A DNA stretch of 64,000 nucleotides. Origin: CAVUXJ01 sp963814975. GTDB taxonomy: Bacteria; Acidobacteriota; Vicinamibacteria; Vicinamibacterales; CAVVIG01. Positions 1-7,067 of this stretch are shown here, in pieces (within the stretch, counting starts at the first letter, position 1; each line of letters starts with the position of its first letter). The notes beneath the pieces were generated by a model. That model had not been told where the DNA came from and did no database searches. It was given only the letters and a program-made list of their open reading frames with translations. The DNA is taken from assembly GCA_963814975.1 (NCBI GenBank), contig CAWFFB010000012.1, forward strand, positions 211,095-275,094, read 5' to 3'. The translations under genes and the position numbers were made by a program.

Positions 1-58
1 GGTCGCAGAGTGTTTGAGAGAATCCTTCGTGGCCTCTTGCGTCGACGAGGTCCGGGTG

Positions 59-904
59 TCATGCGTACGGAACGACCCTCTGACGTTGCTCGCCAAGCCC
101 GTCGATGGCCAGGGTCATCACATCACCGGGCTTCAGGAACACCGGCGTCGGTTTGATGCCGAGCCCTACGCCAGGCGGCGTACCAGTGGCGATGATATCG
201 CCCGGCCGCAGCCGCATGTGGTGGCTCACGTGCGAAACGATGCTGGCGACCCCGAAAACCATCGTCCGCGTGTTGCCGCTCTGCATCCGCGTGCCGTTGA
301 CGTCGAGCGACATGCCGAGCGCCTGCGGATCGCGGATCTCGTCGGCCGTCACGAGCCACGGTCCGAGCGGACCCGCGGTATCGAAGCTCTTGCCCTTGTC
401 CCACTGAGTCGTCGCCATCTGGAACGCACGCTCCGAGACGTCGTTGACGATGCAGTACCCGGCGACATGATTCAGCGCCTCCGATTCCTTCACGTAGCAG
501 GCCTCCGTGCCGATCACGACGCCGAGTTCAACCTCCCAGTCGAGCTTCGTTGAATGCTTCGGCTGAATGACCTCGTCGTTCGGCCCGCTGATGCAGGTGA
601 TGGCTTTCATGAACACCACCGGCTCGGTGGGCACCGGCAATCCCGCCTCCCTTGCGTGGTCCGAGTAGTTCAGGCCGATGGCGATGAACTTACCGATCCC
701 GACATAAGGCACTCCGAACCTTGGGCTTCCATTTACAAGAGGCAGCGATTCCGGACGGACCGCAGCGAGCGCCTTCAGACCGCCAGGGGAGATTTCGTTG
801 GGGCCGATATCGTCCACGACCGCGGAGAGGTCGCGCAGGCGCCGATCGCTGTCGATGAGTCCAGGTTTCTCCAAACCGACACTTCCATACCGGCAAAGCT
901 TCAT
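59..904 (-). CDS. Fumarylacetoacetate hydrolase (FAH) family protein
   Basis: A cytoplasmic FAH-fold enzyme of 281 residues. The family cleaves, hydrates or decarboxylates diketo acids and acylpyruvates with a divalent metal. The core shows IGLNYSDHAREAG, then DWEVELGVVIG with the two metal-binding Glu residues, NDVSERAFQ with the metal-binding Asp, and the closing TGTPPGVGLG turn. The length is normal for the single-domain family. I start at the ATG giving MKLCRYGS, because a 23-residue upstream extension in the same frame does not look like FAH. It is last in a same-strand run behind the RdgB-like gene and a small unknown gene. The exact substrate (acylpyruvate, ureidoglycolate or a sugar-acid diketone) cannot be read from the sequence. 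Confidence 0.9.
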   Translation of the reverse strand: MKLCRYGSVGLEKPGLIDSDRRLRDLSAVVDDIGPNEISPGGLKALAAVRPESLPLVNGSPRFGVPYVGIGKFIAIGLNYSDHAREAGLPVPTEPVVFMKAITCISGPNDEVIQPKHSTKLDWEVELGVVIGTEACYVKESEALNHVAGYCIVNDVSERAFQMATTQWDKGKSFDTAGPLGPWLVTADEIRDPQALGMSLDVNGTRMQSGNTRTMVFGVASIVSHVSHHMRLRPGDIIATGTPPGVGLGIKPTPVFLKPGDVMTLAIDGLGEQRQRVVPYA

Positions 905-985
905 GGTGGCGCATCCAGTGAACGAGAAAGAGGTTGAGGTTAGCGTAGATCTGGAAAGGCGTGCCTCCCCCACAAGCGCGGACGG

Positions 986-1568
986 TCACAGCGTCCGGGT
1001 CTGCCTGAAGTAGTCGCGGAGCCCGCGAAAAGCAGCTCCCCGGTGGCTGACCGCCGACTTGCGATCGCCGGCTTCCGCCAGCGTGCATCCGAACGGCGGA
1101 TAAAAGAAGATCGGATCGTAGCCGAATCCGCCATCGCCTTTCGGCTCCGGTGCGATGCGTCCTTCGACAGCGCCCTGCGTTTCGAAGAGAACGGCGTCGC
1201 CTTCGACGAGCGCAAGCGCGCAGATGAACCGAGCGGTGGAGGGGGCCGCGGGACACGCGCGCAGACGATCGTAGATCAACGTGAACTTGTGCGCGTACGA
1301 CGTGTGCCTCCCTCCGAACCGGGCCGATTCGACGCCCGGTGCGCCTCCCAGCGCGTCGACCTCGAGGCCCGAGTCTTCCGCGACAGTCGAGCAGGCCGGT
1401 CGCATCCGCGTAGTACCGGGCTTTCAGCCGCGCGTTCTCGGCAAATGTGCGGCCGGTTTCCTCGGGCGGAGCGAGATCCGGCCAGCGGGCCAGCGTCACC
1501 AACTCGATCGGTAGATCCGAAAGGAGAGGTCGAATCTCCTGCAGCTTGTCATGGTTGGTCGTGGCCAC
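986..1568 (-). pseudogene. rdgB: RdgB/HAM1-type non-canonical purine NTP pyrophosphatase, frameshifted
   Basis: RdgB hydrolyses dITP and XTP to monophosphates and keeps deaminated purines out of DNA. The N-terminal half (VATTNHDKLQEIR, EETGRTFAENARLKA) and the C-terminal half (TVAEDSGLEVDALGG, GDGGFGYDPIF, AVSHRGAA) are in different frames. They join if one base is removed near 1388, giving ATGLL-TVAEDSG. All family motifs are then present at normal length, so this is one gene with one single-base insertion. That is either a recent lesion or a sequencing indel. The 5' end is uncertain: no ATG fits, and a GTG at 1568 is the only standard start just before the conserved ATTNHDK. It lies between a small unknown gene and the FAH gene on the same strand. 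Confidence 0.75.
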
Positions 1569-1630
1569 AAGGAGCGTCGACGCGGCACGCTCTGAATCAA
1601 CTAGACGGTGGGAGTCAGGCACACGCCGGG

Positions 1631-2062
1631 TCAGTCTACCTGACAGGATGACTCGAGCGGGAGTGTTTGGCCGCGGGCGGCGACCCGAAGGTCGGCCGCC
1701 CGGGTGAAGCGGAGGTGGTTCGGCCGGCTGGCGAACGATTTCGTTTGGCAAGACTGAGGGGCCAGCCGGCCGGCAGGCGTTCCTCGCGGAGAACACTCGG
1801 TTCGCCGCATCAAGCGGCGGGAATTCGCGCGCGCGGACGCAAGTGGGCAGGTGTCGGCCCTCATGAACGCCCCGTCGCGCGTCCTGAGCAAGAACTTGGC
1901 ATCGACCAGCGCACCGAGCAGCGCTTGGCACTGTTCAGCATCCAGTCCCCAGAGCCGGCGAGCCTGCGACTCCGACAACCGCAATCCGGGCATCTCGAGG
2001 AACTCTCCTTGGACACGCTGGAGGTCGTCGTTATGGTCGCGCCGTGCAGGCTCTCGCGTCAT
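1631..2062 (-). CDS. Small unknown protein with a predicted helical, HTH-like N-terminal half
   Basis: I do not recognise a characterised family. The first approximately 75 residues (EFLEMPGLRLSESQARRLWGL, then ALLGALVDAKFLLRTRDG) resemble short acidobacterial proteins of unknown role that read like a winged-helix or DeoR-like fold. The remainder is Arg-rich low-information sequence and may be run-on after a lost stop. The start is set at the second ATG (2062) because a CGGAG ribosome binding site lies six bases before it but directly abuts the ATG at 2068. It is first in a same-strand group with rdgB and the FAH gene. A regulatory function is inference only. Confidence 0.45.
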   Translation of the reverse strand: MTREPARRDHNDDLQRVQGEFLEMPGLRLSESQARRLWGLDAEQCQALLGALVDAKFLLRTRDGAFMRADTCPLASARANSRRLMRRTECSPRGTPAGRLAPQSCQTKSFASRPNHLRFTRAADLRVAARGQTLPLESSCQVD

Positions 2063-2317
2063 ACGCATCTCCGTGGAGTCTGATTTGGGGGAGGTGGTCG
2101 CCAGCTCTGGAGCAACCGGGATGCCACGCGACCAAACGGCATACTGTCGAGGTGCCAGGCCTGATGCCGCGAAATTGCGCCCATTTCTTCACGGCTCGGC
2201 GGGTCACACCCGGGCGCATCCCCGGTGAGCACTGAGGGGTGTTCGCCGCGTGACGCCGGATGTAAGGAAACCCATCAGCCGCCGAAGTTGTCCCCAAACT
2301 TGCATTCGTCCTGCGGC

Positions 2318-2719
2318 ATGCCTGACAATTTTTCTCCTCGCAAAACCAACCTCACCGCCCACCGTGCTCCCGCCAGCGTCTGGGACAGAAGCGGCTGGGA
2401 TGGCACACCCGAGCGCCTCGCCCTCACGAGGCTGCTGGTCGGCGTTGGCGGCGGGGCGCTTGCTATTCAGGCCCTTCGGCAACGTTCGTGGGGCGGCGGT
2501 GTCCTCGCCGGACTCGGCGGCACGCTGGCATGGTGGGCCCTGACCGGTGAAGGCGATCTTTCGGAGGCCCGTTGCTGGTTTGAACGGGTGCTGCAGCGCG
2601 CACCCTGGAACCGGGAAGACGTGGTACACGAGGCCTCCGACGCGTCTTTCCCCGCGAGCGACGCGCCGTCGTTCACGCCGACAACCGGGGCCAGTCCCCG
2701 GCAGCCGGCGACGTATTGA
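2318..2719 (+). CDS. Two-TM small membrane protein, translationally coupled to brkB-like gene
   Basis: An unknown protein of 133 residues. Two hydrophobic glycine-rich segments (about residues 45-62 and 67-84: LTRLLVGVGGGALAIQAL and WGGGVLAGLGGTLAWWAL) predict a membrane hairpin, similar in style to the inner-membrane DUF2892/YgaP class. The C-terminus carries VVHEASDASFPASDAPSFT, a tail motif (EASxxSFPASDxPS) that recurs in small soil-bacterial membrane proteins. Its TGA stop overlaps the next ATG by one base, so the two proteins are probably made together. The ATG at 2318 is chosen; an earlier in-frame start adds 31 residues of unlikely composition. Confidence 0.65.
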   Translation: MPDNFSPRKTNLTAHRAPASVWDRSGWDGTPERLALTRLLVGVGGGALAIQALRQRSWGGGVLAGLGGTLAWWALTGEGDLSEARCWFERVLQRAPWNREDVVHEASDASFPASDAPSFTPTTGASPRQPATY

Positions 2720-3825
2720 TGCTGCGTGCCCTGCGCATCCCGATCGGATGGACGGACCTGGCGAAACGGACCGCCGGCGAGGTGATGGCCGACAACTGTC
2801 TCGGCCTCGCCGCACAACTCGCCTACTACTTCGTCCTCGCCCTGTTCCCGGCGCTCCTCTTTCTGGTCGCCCTCGTCAGCTTCATCCCGATCGTCAACCT
2901 GCTCGACACGATCATGTCGGCACTGGCCCGCTTTGCCCCGGGTGAAGCGCTCACCCTCATCCAGGATCAGGTGCTGAAGATTGCGAACGGACAGCACGGC
3001 GGTCTGCTGACCCTCGGCATGGTGGGCACCATCTGGAGCACCTCCGCCGGCGTGACCGCAATCATCGACACGCTCAATCAGGCCTACGACATCCGTGAGA
3101 GCCGCCCGTGGTGGAAAGTCCGTCTGACGGCTGTTGGACTCACGATCATCCTCGCCATCTTCATCATGGCGTCCATGGTGCTCCTCGTTGCCGGTCCGGC
3201 ACTCATCGACAGGACCGCCGGCTGGCTGCACATGGGACCTGCGGCGGCACTGGCCTGGAAGGTCGCTGAATGGCCCGTCATCTTCGGGCTGGTGTCGCTC
3301 GCGGTGGCGATCGTGTATTACTTCGCGCCCGACGCGAAGCAGGAGTGGATCTGGATCACCCCCGGGTCGATCTTCGCGGCGATGCTGTGGCTGGTCGTTT
3401 CGCTGGGCTTCAAGTTCTACGTCGCCAACTTCGGCTCGTACAACGCCACATACGGAGCCATCGGCGGCGTCATCGTCCTGATGTTATGGTTCTACCTCTC
3501 GGGCCTGGCGGTGCTTGTTGGAGCGGAATTGAATGCCGAGATCGAGCACGCGTCTCCCTACGGAAAGGATCCGGGCGAACGAGTCGCCGGCGAAAAGAAG
3601 GCTATCGGCCGCCTGGCCGAGCGGGCCTGGCGCCAACGCAATGCCCCCACGAGGCTGTCACCGGCTCTCGCCGCTAATTGCGACATCGATGTCCCCGCCG
3701 CACCTCCGAAGGCGACACTCACGCGCCCGAGCGACTGGGTGCTGAGCGGGCTGGTCGTCGGGCAGTTCGCGTTCCTTGCGTATGCGAGGCTGCGATCCCG
3801 ACTCAAACGACACCTCGAGAGTTGA
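2719..3825 (+). CDS. YihY/BrkB family inner-membrane protein
   Basis: A 368-residue polytopic membrane protein of the YihY/BrkB (UPF0761) family, of unknown transport function; it has been confused with RNase BN. Diagnostic features are the N-terminal GLAAQLAYYFVLALFPALLF segment, the loop IWSTSAGVTAIIDTLNQAYD, and six or more hydrophobic helices ending at about residue 275 with GAIGGVIVLMLWFYLSGLAV and LVGAELNAEIEH. After the core a basic C-terminal tail runs to a last predicted helix (SDWVLSGLVVGQFAFLAYARL), which is longer than the minimal family. The ATG at 2719 overlaps the stop of the upstream membrane protein. A TTG three bases earlier is an alternative start. Confidence 0.9.
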   Translation: MLRALRIPIGWTDLAKRTAGEVMADNCLGLAAQLAYYFVLALFPALLFLVALVSFIPIVNLLDTIMSALARFAPGEALTLIQDQVLKIANGQHGGLLTLGMVGTIWSTSAGVTAIIDTLNQAYDIRESRPWWKVRLTAVGLTIILAIFIMASMVLLVAGPALIDRTAGWLHMGPAAALAWKVAEWPVIFGLVSLAVAIVYYFAPDAKQEWIWITPGSIFAAMLWLVVSLGFKFYVANFGSYNATYGAIGGVIVLMLWFYLSGLAVLVGAELNAEIEHASPYGKDPGERVAGEKKAIGRLAERAWRQRNAPTRLSPALAANCDIDVPAAPPKATLTRPSDWVLSGLVVGQFAFLAYARLRSRLKRHLES

Positions 3826-4121
3826 AATGGACGTCGCGAGCAACGTAGTCGCGCCCGGCTCAACCCGGCTGCCGACGGACGTCGCCCGCTGCTTCCCGCG
3901 CGAAGAAGGGGACGTGCGAACAGTAGCATTCTGAAAGCCGCGGCAGAGGCTTGCTGGAAGAATTTGACTGTCGAATGTTGAGGCTTGGGACAACTCAGGG
4001 TTGGCTTATCGAGGTTTGAGACTCCCCGAGGCAGGGACCACTAAGCCTTGGACAGTCTGTCCCTGCTTGCGGCGGCTCTACGAGGCGATACCCCCCATAG
4101 AGCCGCGCTGCTCGCGATCGG
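3826..4121. other. Intergenic region with two stem-loops between convergent genes
   Basis: No gene is visible. Two perfect 8-bp inverted repeats stand out: GCAGGGAC/GTCCCTGC with arms at 4031-4038 and 4059-4066, and CGGCTCTA/TAGAGCCG with arms at 4073-4080 and 4098-4105. They lie just beyond the stop of the minus-strand csbD gene and also beyond the plus-strand brkB-like gene. They could act as a bidirectional transcription end, but no T-tract follows either arm, so intrinsic termination is not proven. Confidence 0.4.
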
Positions 4122-4325
4122 CTACTTTTTTATCGCTTCGCCGATGTCTTCGATGGCTTCGCCCACTTTGCGGCGGCCACGCCCGATCGTTTCACGAGTC
4201 TTGCCGGCCGCTTCGTCAACGACACCCTCGTCGTGCAACTGCTCGTCGTCTGTCAAATCGCCGGCCGCCTGTTTGATCTTTCCCTTTAGCGCCTCGGCCT
4301 TCCCGTCAAATTCATCTTTGTTCAT
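4122..4325 (-). CDS. CsbD family stress protein
   Basis: A 67-residue, highly charged protein with the CsbD signature (DEFDGKAEALKGKIKQAAGDL near the N-terminus, then DEQLHDEGVVDEAAGKT). CsbD-like proteins are abundant general-stress proteins, sigma-B controlled in Bacillus, of unknown biochemical role. The full domain is present, followed by an Arg/Lys and Glu rich tail. It is transcribed in the same direction as the two tiny membrane-protein genes upstream, forming a likely envelope or desiccation-stress group. Confidence 0.9.
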   Translation of the reverse strand: MNKDEFDGKAEALKGKIKQAAGDLTDDEQLHDEGVVDEAAGKTRETIGRGRRKVGEAIEDIGEAIKK

Positions 4326-4353
4326 CGGTCATTCTCCACGACTAAGACTTCAG

Positions 4354-4506
4354 TTACACCACTGTGCGACGGCCGCTGATCATGCCGACCAGGAACAACA
4401 CAATCGCCACAACCAGCAGGACGTGGACAATGGAACCGATCGTGTACACGCCAACCAGACCCAGAAGCCACGCGAACAACAAGATCATCGCGAGCGTAAA
4501 CAGCAT
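4354..4506 (-). CDS. 50-residue hydrophobic membrane protein, lmo0937/DUF5670 type
   Basis: A short gene giving MLFTLAMILLFAWLLGL, then YTIGSIVHVLLVVAIVLF and LVGMISGRRTVV: two hydrophobic helices and a basic tail. This matches the lmo0937 (DUF5670) family of about 50-residue membrane proteins common in soil bacteria and often next to CsbD. A strong ribosome binding site (AAGGAGG) lies just upstream of the ATG. The function is unknown; co-location with csbD suggests envelope stress. Confidence 0.75.
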   Translation of the reverse strand: MLFTLAMILLFAWLLGLVGVYTIGSIVHVLLVVAIVLFLVGMISGRRTVV

Positions 4507-4580
4507 GTTTCCTCCTTGTGAAGTTCAGTGCAAAGGGTGATCCGCCGACGCATGAGCTTGACGTGGAAGTTCCGTTCTCA

Positions 4581-4730
4581 TTAGTTGCATCCACGGAGCA
4601 GAAAGACCACGAACAGCAACGAGGCGGGCACGCCCATGGCCCAAAGCAGCATATAGCCCAGCGCGCCCGTTTCCTGCTGGTAGCGATTCGGTTTGATTTC
4701 CTGATGGTTCGGCTCGCTCGGGGTTTTCAT
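4581..4730 (-). CDS. 49-residue single-TM protein of unknown function
   Basis: A short gene reading MKTPSEPNHQEIKPNRYQQE, then GALGYMLLWAMGVPASLLF and VVFLLRGCN. It has a polar cytoplasmic head, then one long or two short hydrophobic stretches. A GAGG ribosome binding site precedes the ATG at normal spacing. It is first of three same-strand small stress-type genes (this one, the DUF5670-like gene and csbD). I do not recognise a named family. Confidence 0.55.
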   Translation of the reverse strand: MKTPSEPNHQEIKPNRYQQETGALGYMLLWAMGVPASLLFVVFLLRGCN

Positions 4731-5227
4731 ATCTTGTCCTCTTCAAGTGACTTCAACGCTGGAACTCGGAGCAAAGCGGATGCCATGGGATGAAATGGTT
4801 TGAGCGGCGACGCCTCACGGCAAGCTCGGCGTCCAATGAAAACCGGACACCCTATGCCGCTTGGAGAGCGGCGGCCTTCTGACGCGTCGCCGCGCGAACG
4901 GATCCCTGTCGATGCCACGGCGTTCGAGAGGATGTCGCAGAAAGAAGCGGACCACTACGAGCGGCGCGTGCCTTGCGAACGGACGGATGGCACACGGGAG
5001 ATCGTCAGCTCAAGGCTTCCGGTGCCACAAGGCATGAAACGCCTGATGGCCCGCGTCTGACGCCTGTCACGCCCGCTTCCGCGCCGCTCCTACCGATGAG
5101 TTACGCAACTCTGGATTGCTGGGACGAGAACCAGTCCAGCGCTCGACGAAGCTCGCCGACACGGCACTGCATGCTCCATGGTCCTGGTGATGGCGCATGG
5201 CGGCGATGATGGCTTGACTGATCGGTT
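4731..5227. other. Intergenic region, one doubtful small ORF
   Basis: A plus-strand open frame from 4800 (or 4836) to 5060 encodes a charged peptide (PLGERRPSDASPRERI, FERMSQKEADHYERR). It has no recognisable family, no convincing ribosome binding site and no neighbour in the same direction. I treat it as possible but unproven. Nothing else is evident up to the RegA stop. Confidence 0.25.
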
Positions 5228-5752
5228 CTAACGCGTTACGGGACGCTTCGCGAGCTTTCGCTGCAGCGACCGTCGATGAATGCCCAGGGCGCGAGCGGCT
5301 TGAGAAACGTTCCCGCCGCTGTCCGCCAGAATCCGTTGAATATGCTCCCACTCAACGCGAGCGAGCGACGGAGCCTGCGCGTCTTCCGACGGTTGCGTAC
5401 CTTCGAATGCGGCGAGGATCTGATCCGCGTCCGCAGGCTTCGTCAGATAGCTGGCCGCGCCGAGCTTCATGCTTTCGACGGCCGTCGCAATACTGCCGTA
5501 GCCTGTCAGGACGACGACCGCGGTGGACGAGTCCAACGCTTTGAGATCGCGCAGGACAGCCAGACCAGACTCTCCGGGAAGGCGCAGATCGACCAGCGCA
5601 AGTTCAGGGCTCTCGTCCCGTGCGGCGTCAATCGCTGTCGGGTGATCGCCGACGCCGGTGGCCTCATACCCGCGGTCGCGCATCGCGCGAACCAGGCGTT
5701 CGCGAAACGCGGCGTCATCATCGACGATCAACAGCGAACGCGCGTCCGTCAT
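5228..5752 (-). CDS. regA: RegA/PrrA/ActR-type response regulator
   Basis: A 174-residue response regulator. The receiver domain (1-120) has the acidic pair in LLIVDDDAAF, the phospho-acceptor Asp in LALVDLRLPGESG and the conserved Lys in YLTKPAD. A short linker leads to a Fis-type HTH at the C-terminus, NVSQAARALGIHRRSLQRKL, very close to the RegA/ActR recognition helix. RegA controls redox-dependent genes in response to RegB. It overlaps the upstream RegB-type kinase by four bases (ATGA), so the pair is translationally coupled. Confidence 0.88.
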   Translation of the reverse strand: MTDARSLLIVDDDAAFRERLVRAMRDRGYEATGVGDHPTAIDAARDESPELALVDLRLPGESGLAVLRDLKALDSSTAVVVLTGYGSIATAVESMKLGAASYLTKPADADQILAAFEGTQPSEDAQAPSLARVEWEHIQRILADSGGNVSQAARALGIHRRSLQRKLAKRPVTR

Positions 5753-7038
5753 GTGAGCGACGACACCTCCCGAGTCAACGCGGGAACCTCGAGGATGGCT
5801 GTTGTTCCCTCGGTATCTTCAAATTCAAGGCTACCACCTGACCGTTCTGCGAAGGTGCGGGCCAGAAACAATCCCAGGCCCAGACCCCGGCCAGGTTCCT
5901 TCGTCGTATAAAAGGGCTCGCCGGCTCGACGTCTCGCGTCCGGCGACATCCCGGCACCTCGGTCCTGCACTTCAATTCGCACCATCGGTCCACGAACACC
6001 GAGTCGAAGCACCACTCGATCGGAATCCCCACTCGCGTCAAATGCGTTCTTGAGCAGCGAGGAGACAGCCTGCACCATCTCGGCGCCCGTTGCGGCCGGG
6101 CTCGGGGTCTCCGGCTCGATCTCGACGGCGAGCCGCTGGCGCCTGGCATCGGTCAAGCGTTCCTGAACCAGACGCGCAATTGAAACCGGTGTCATCGGCT
6201 CGAGTGTGGTGGGAACCCCGGCACCGGCTCGTCCGCTCATACCGTCAAGAATGGACTGGCAGCGATCCAGTTCGGATCGGATCAAGCTTGCATCATCCTT
6301 GAGAGCCGTTGCAACCGCCGGCGGTTCGCTCACACGGACAGCATTCCGCTCAAGCTCGCCTGCGGCGACCGCGATGGTCGCGAGCGGCGTGGATAGTTCG
6401 TGGGCTGCCCCCGCCGCAAGGGTTGTCAACGACGCCAACCGCTCACTCCGAACCGCCCGCTCGCGAGCCTCGTCGAGTTGGGCCTGTCGCTGTCCGAGGA
6501 CGAGCCGCGCACGGGCCACGTAGTGGCCGACGAGTTCCGCAATCCCCGCACCTGAGAACCACATCGTGAATAGATGCGTCGGAAAGTCATTCAGTCGATG
6601 GTGTTCAATCAGGCCGGCCCGCAAGTGGTCGACCACCAGCCAGCCGAAGCCGACCGCCGACGCCACGCTCACGACCACGGCCCATCCCAGAGAGACGGCG
6701 GCTGCGGCAACCCAGATGTATACCGCATAAATCACGATGAACGGATTGAATGGTCCCCCGGTGATGTCGAGCAACCCGGTGAGCAGCGAGGCGTCGACCG
6801 CCAGCGCCACGCCGAACAGAGCAGGTGGCGGAGTCTGCCGGCGCTGAACTGCCAGCAAGACAGAGGTGCGACAAATTGCCGCAGCCAATCCGAGCGCGCG
6901 CACCCCCCGTAGAGAGAGATCGAGATGCGGGAACAGCCACAGGACGCCGAGCGCCGTCCACAGCGCGGCGCACGTCGCCCAGCGCACCGGCTGAAGCCAT
7001 GCGACATCATGCCGCACCTCGGATGACCGGTTGCTCAT
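5749..7038 (-). CDS. regB: RegB/PrrB/ActS-type redox sensor histidine kinase
   Basis: A 429-residue membrane kinase. Up to six helices fill residues 10-180 and include GGPFNPF, the heptad associated with quinone sensing in RegB. The H-box is LAAGAAHELSTPLATI. A cysteine in DRCQSILDGM sits about where the RegB redox-box Cys lies. The ATPase domain has the N-box SSLLKNAFDASGD, DRGAGMSP and GRGLGLGLFLARTF. The ATG is 29 bp from the ATG of the divergent TonB receptor gene, so a common control region is likely. The quinone and Cys roles are assigned by analogy, not shown. Confidence 0.85.
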   Translation of the reverse strand: MSNRSSEVRHDVAWLQPVRWATCAALWTALGVLWLFPHLDLSLRGVRALGLAAAICRTSVLLAVQRRQTPPPALFGVALAVDASLLTGLLDITGGPFNPFIVIYAVYIWVAAAAVSLGWAVVVSVASAVGFGWLVVDHLRAGLIEHHRLNDFPTHLFTMWFSGAGIAELVGHYVARARLVLGQRQAQLDEARERAVRSERLASLTTLAAGAAHELSTPLATIAVAAGELERNAVRVSEPPAVATALKDDASLIRSELDRCQSILDGMSGRAGAGVPTTLEPMTPVSIARLVQERLTDARRQRLAVEIEPETPSPAATGAEMVQAVSSLLKNAFDASGDSDRVVLRLGVRGPMVRIEVQDRGAGMSPDARRRAGEPFYTTKEPGRGLGLGLFLARTFAERSGGSLEFEDTEGTTAILEVPALTREVSSLT

Positions 7039-7067
7039 CTAGACTCGACTACTGGCATGGACACACG

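Noticed and set aside
14..553. Long plus-strand reading frame opposite the FAH gene
   Set aside because: Arg/His-rich composition without motifs, fully overlapping a clear FAH coding sequence; a shadow frame caused by high GC.
690..1931. A 413-residue minus-strand frame spanning rdgB and part of FAH
   Set aside because: Only residues about 122-180 are real RdgB sequence; the remainder is out-of-frame reading of neighbouring genes.
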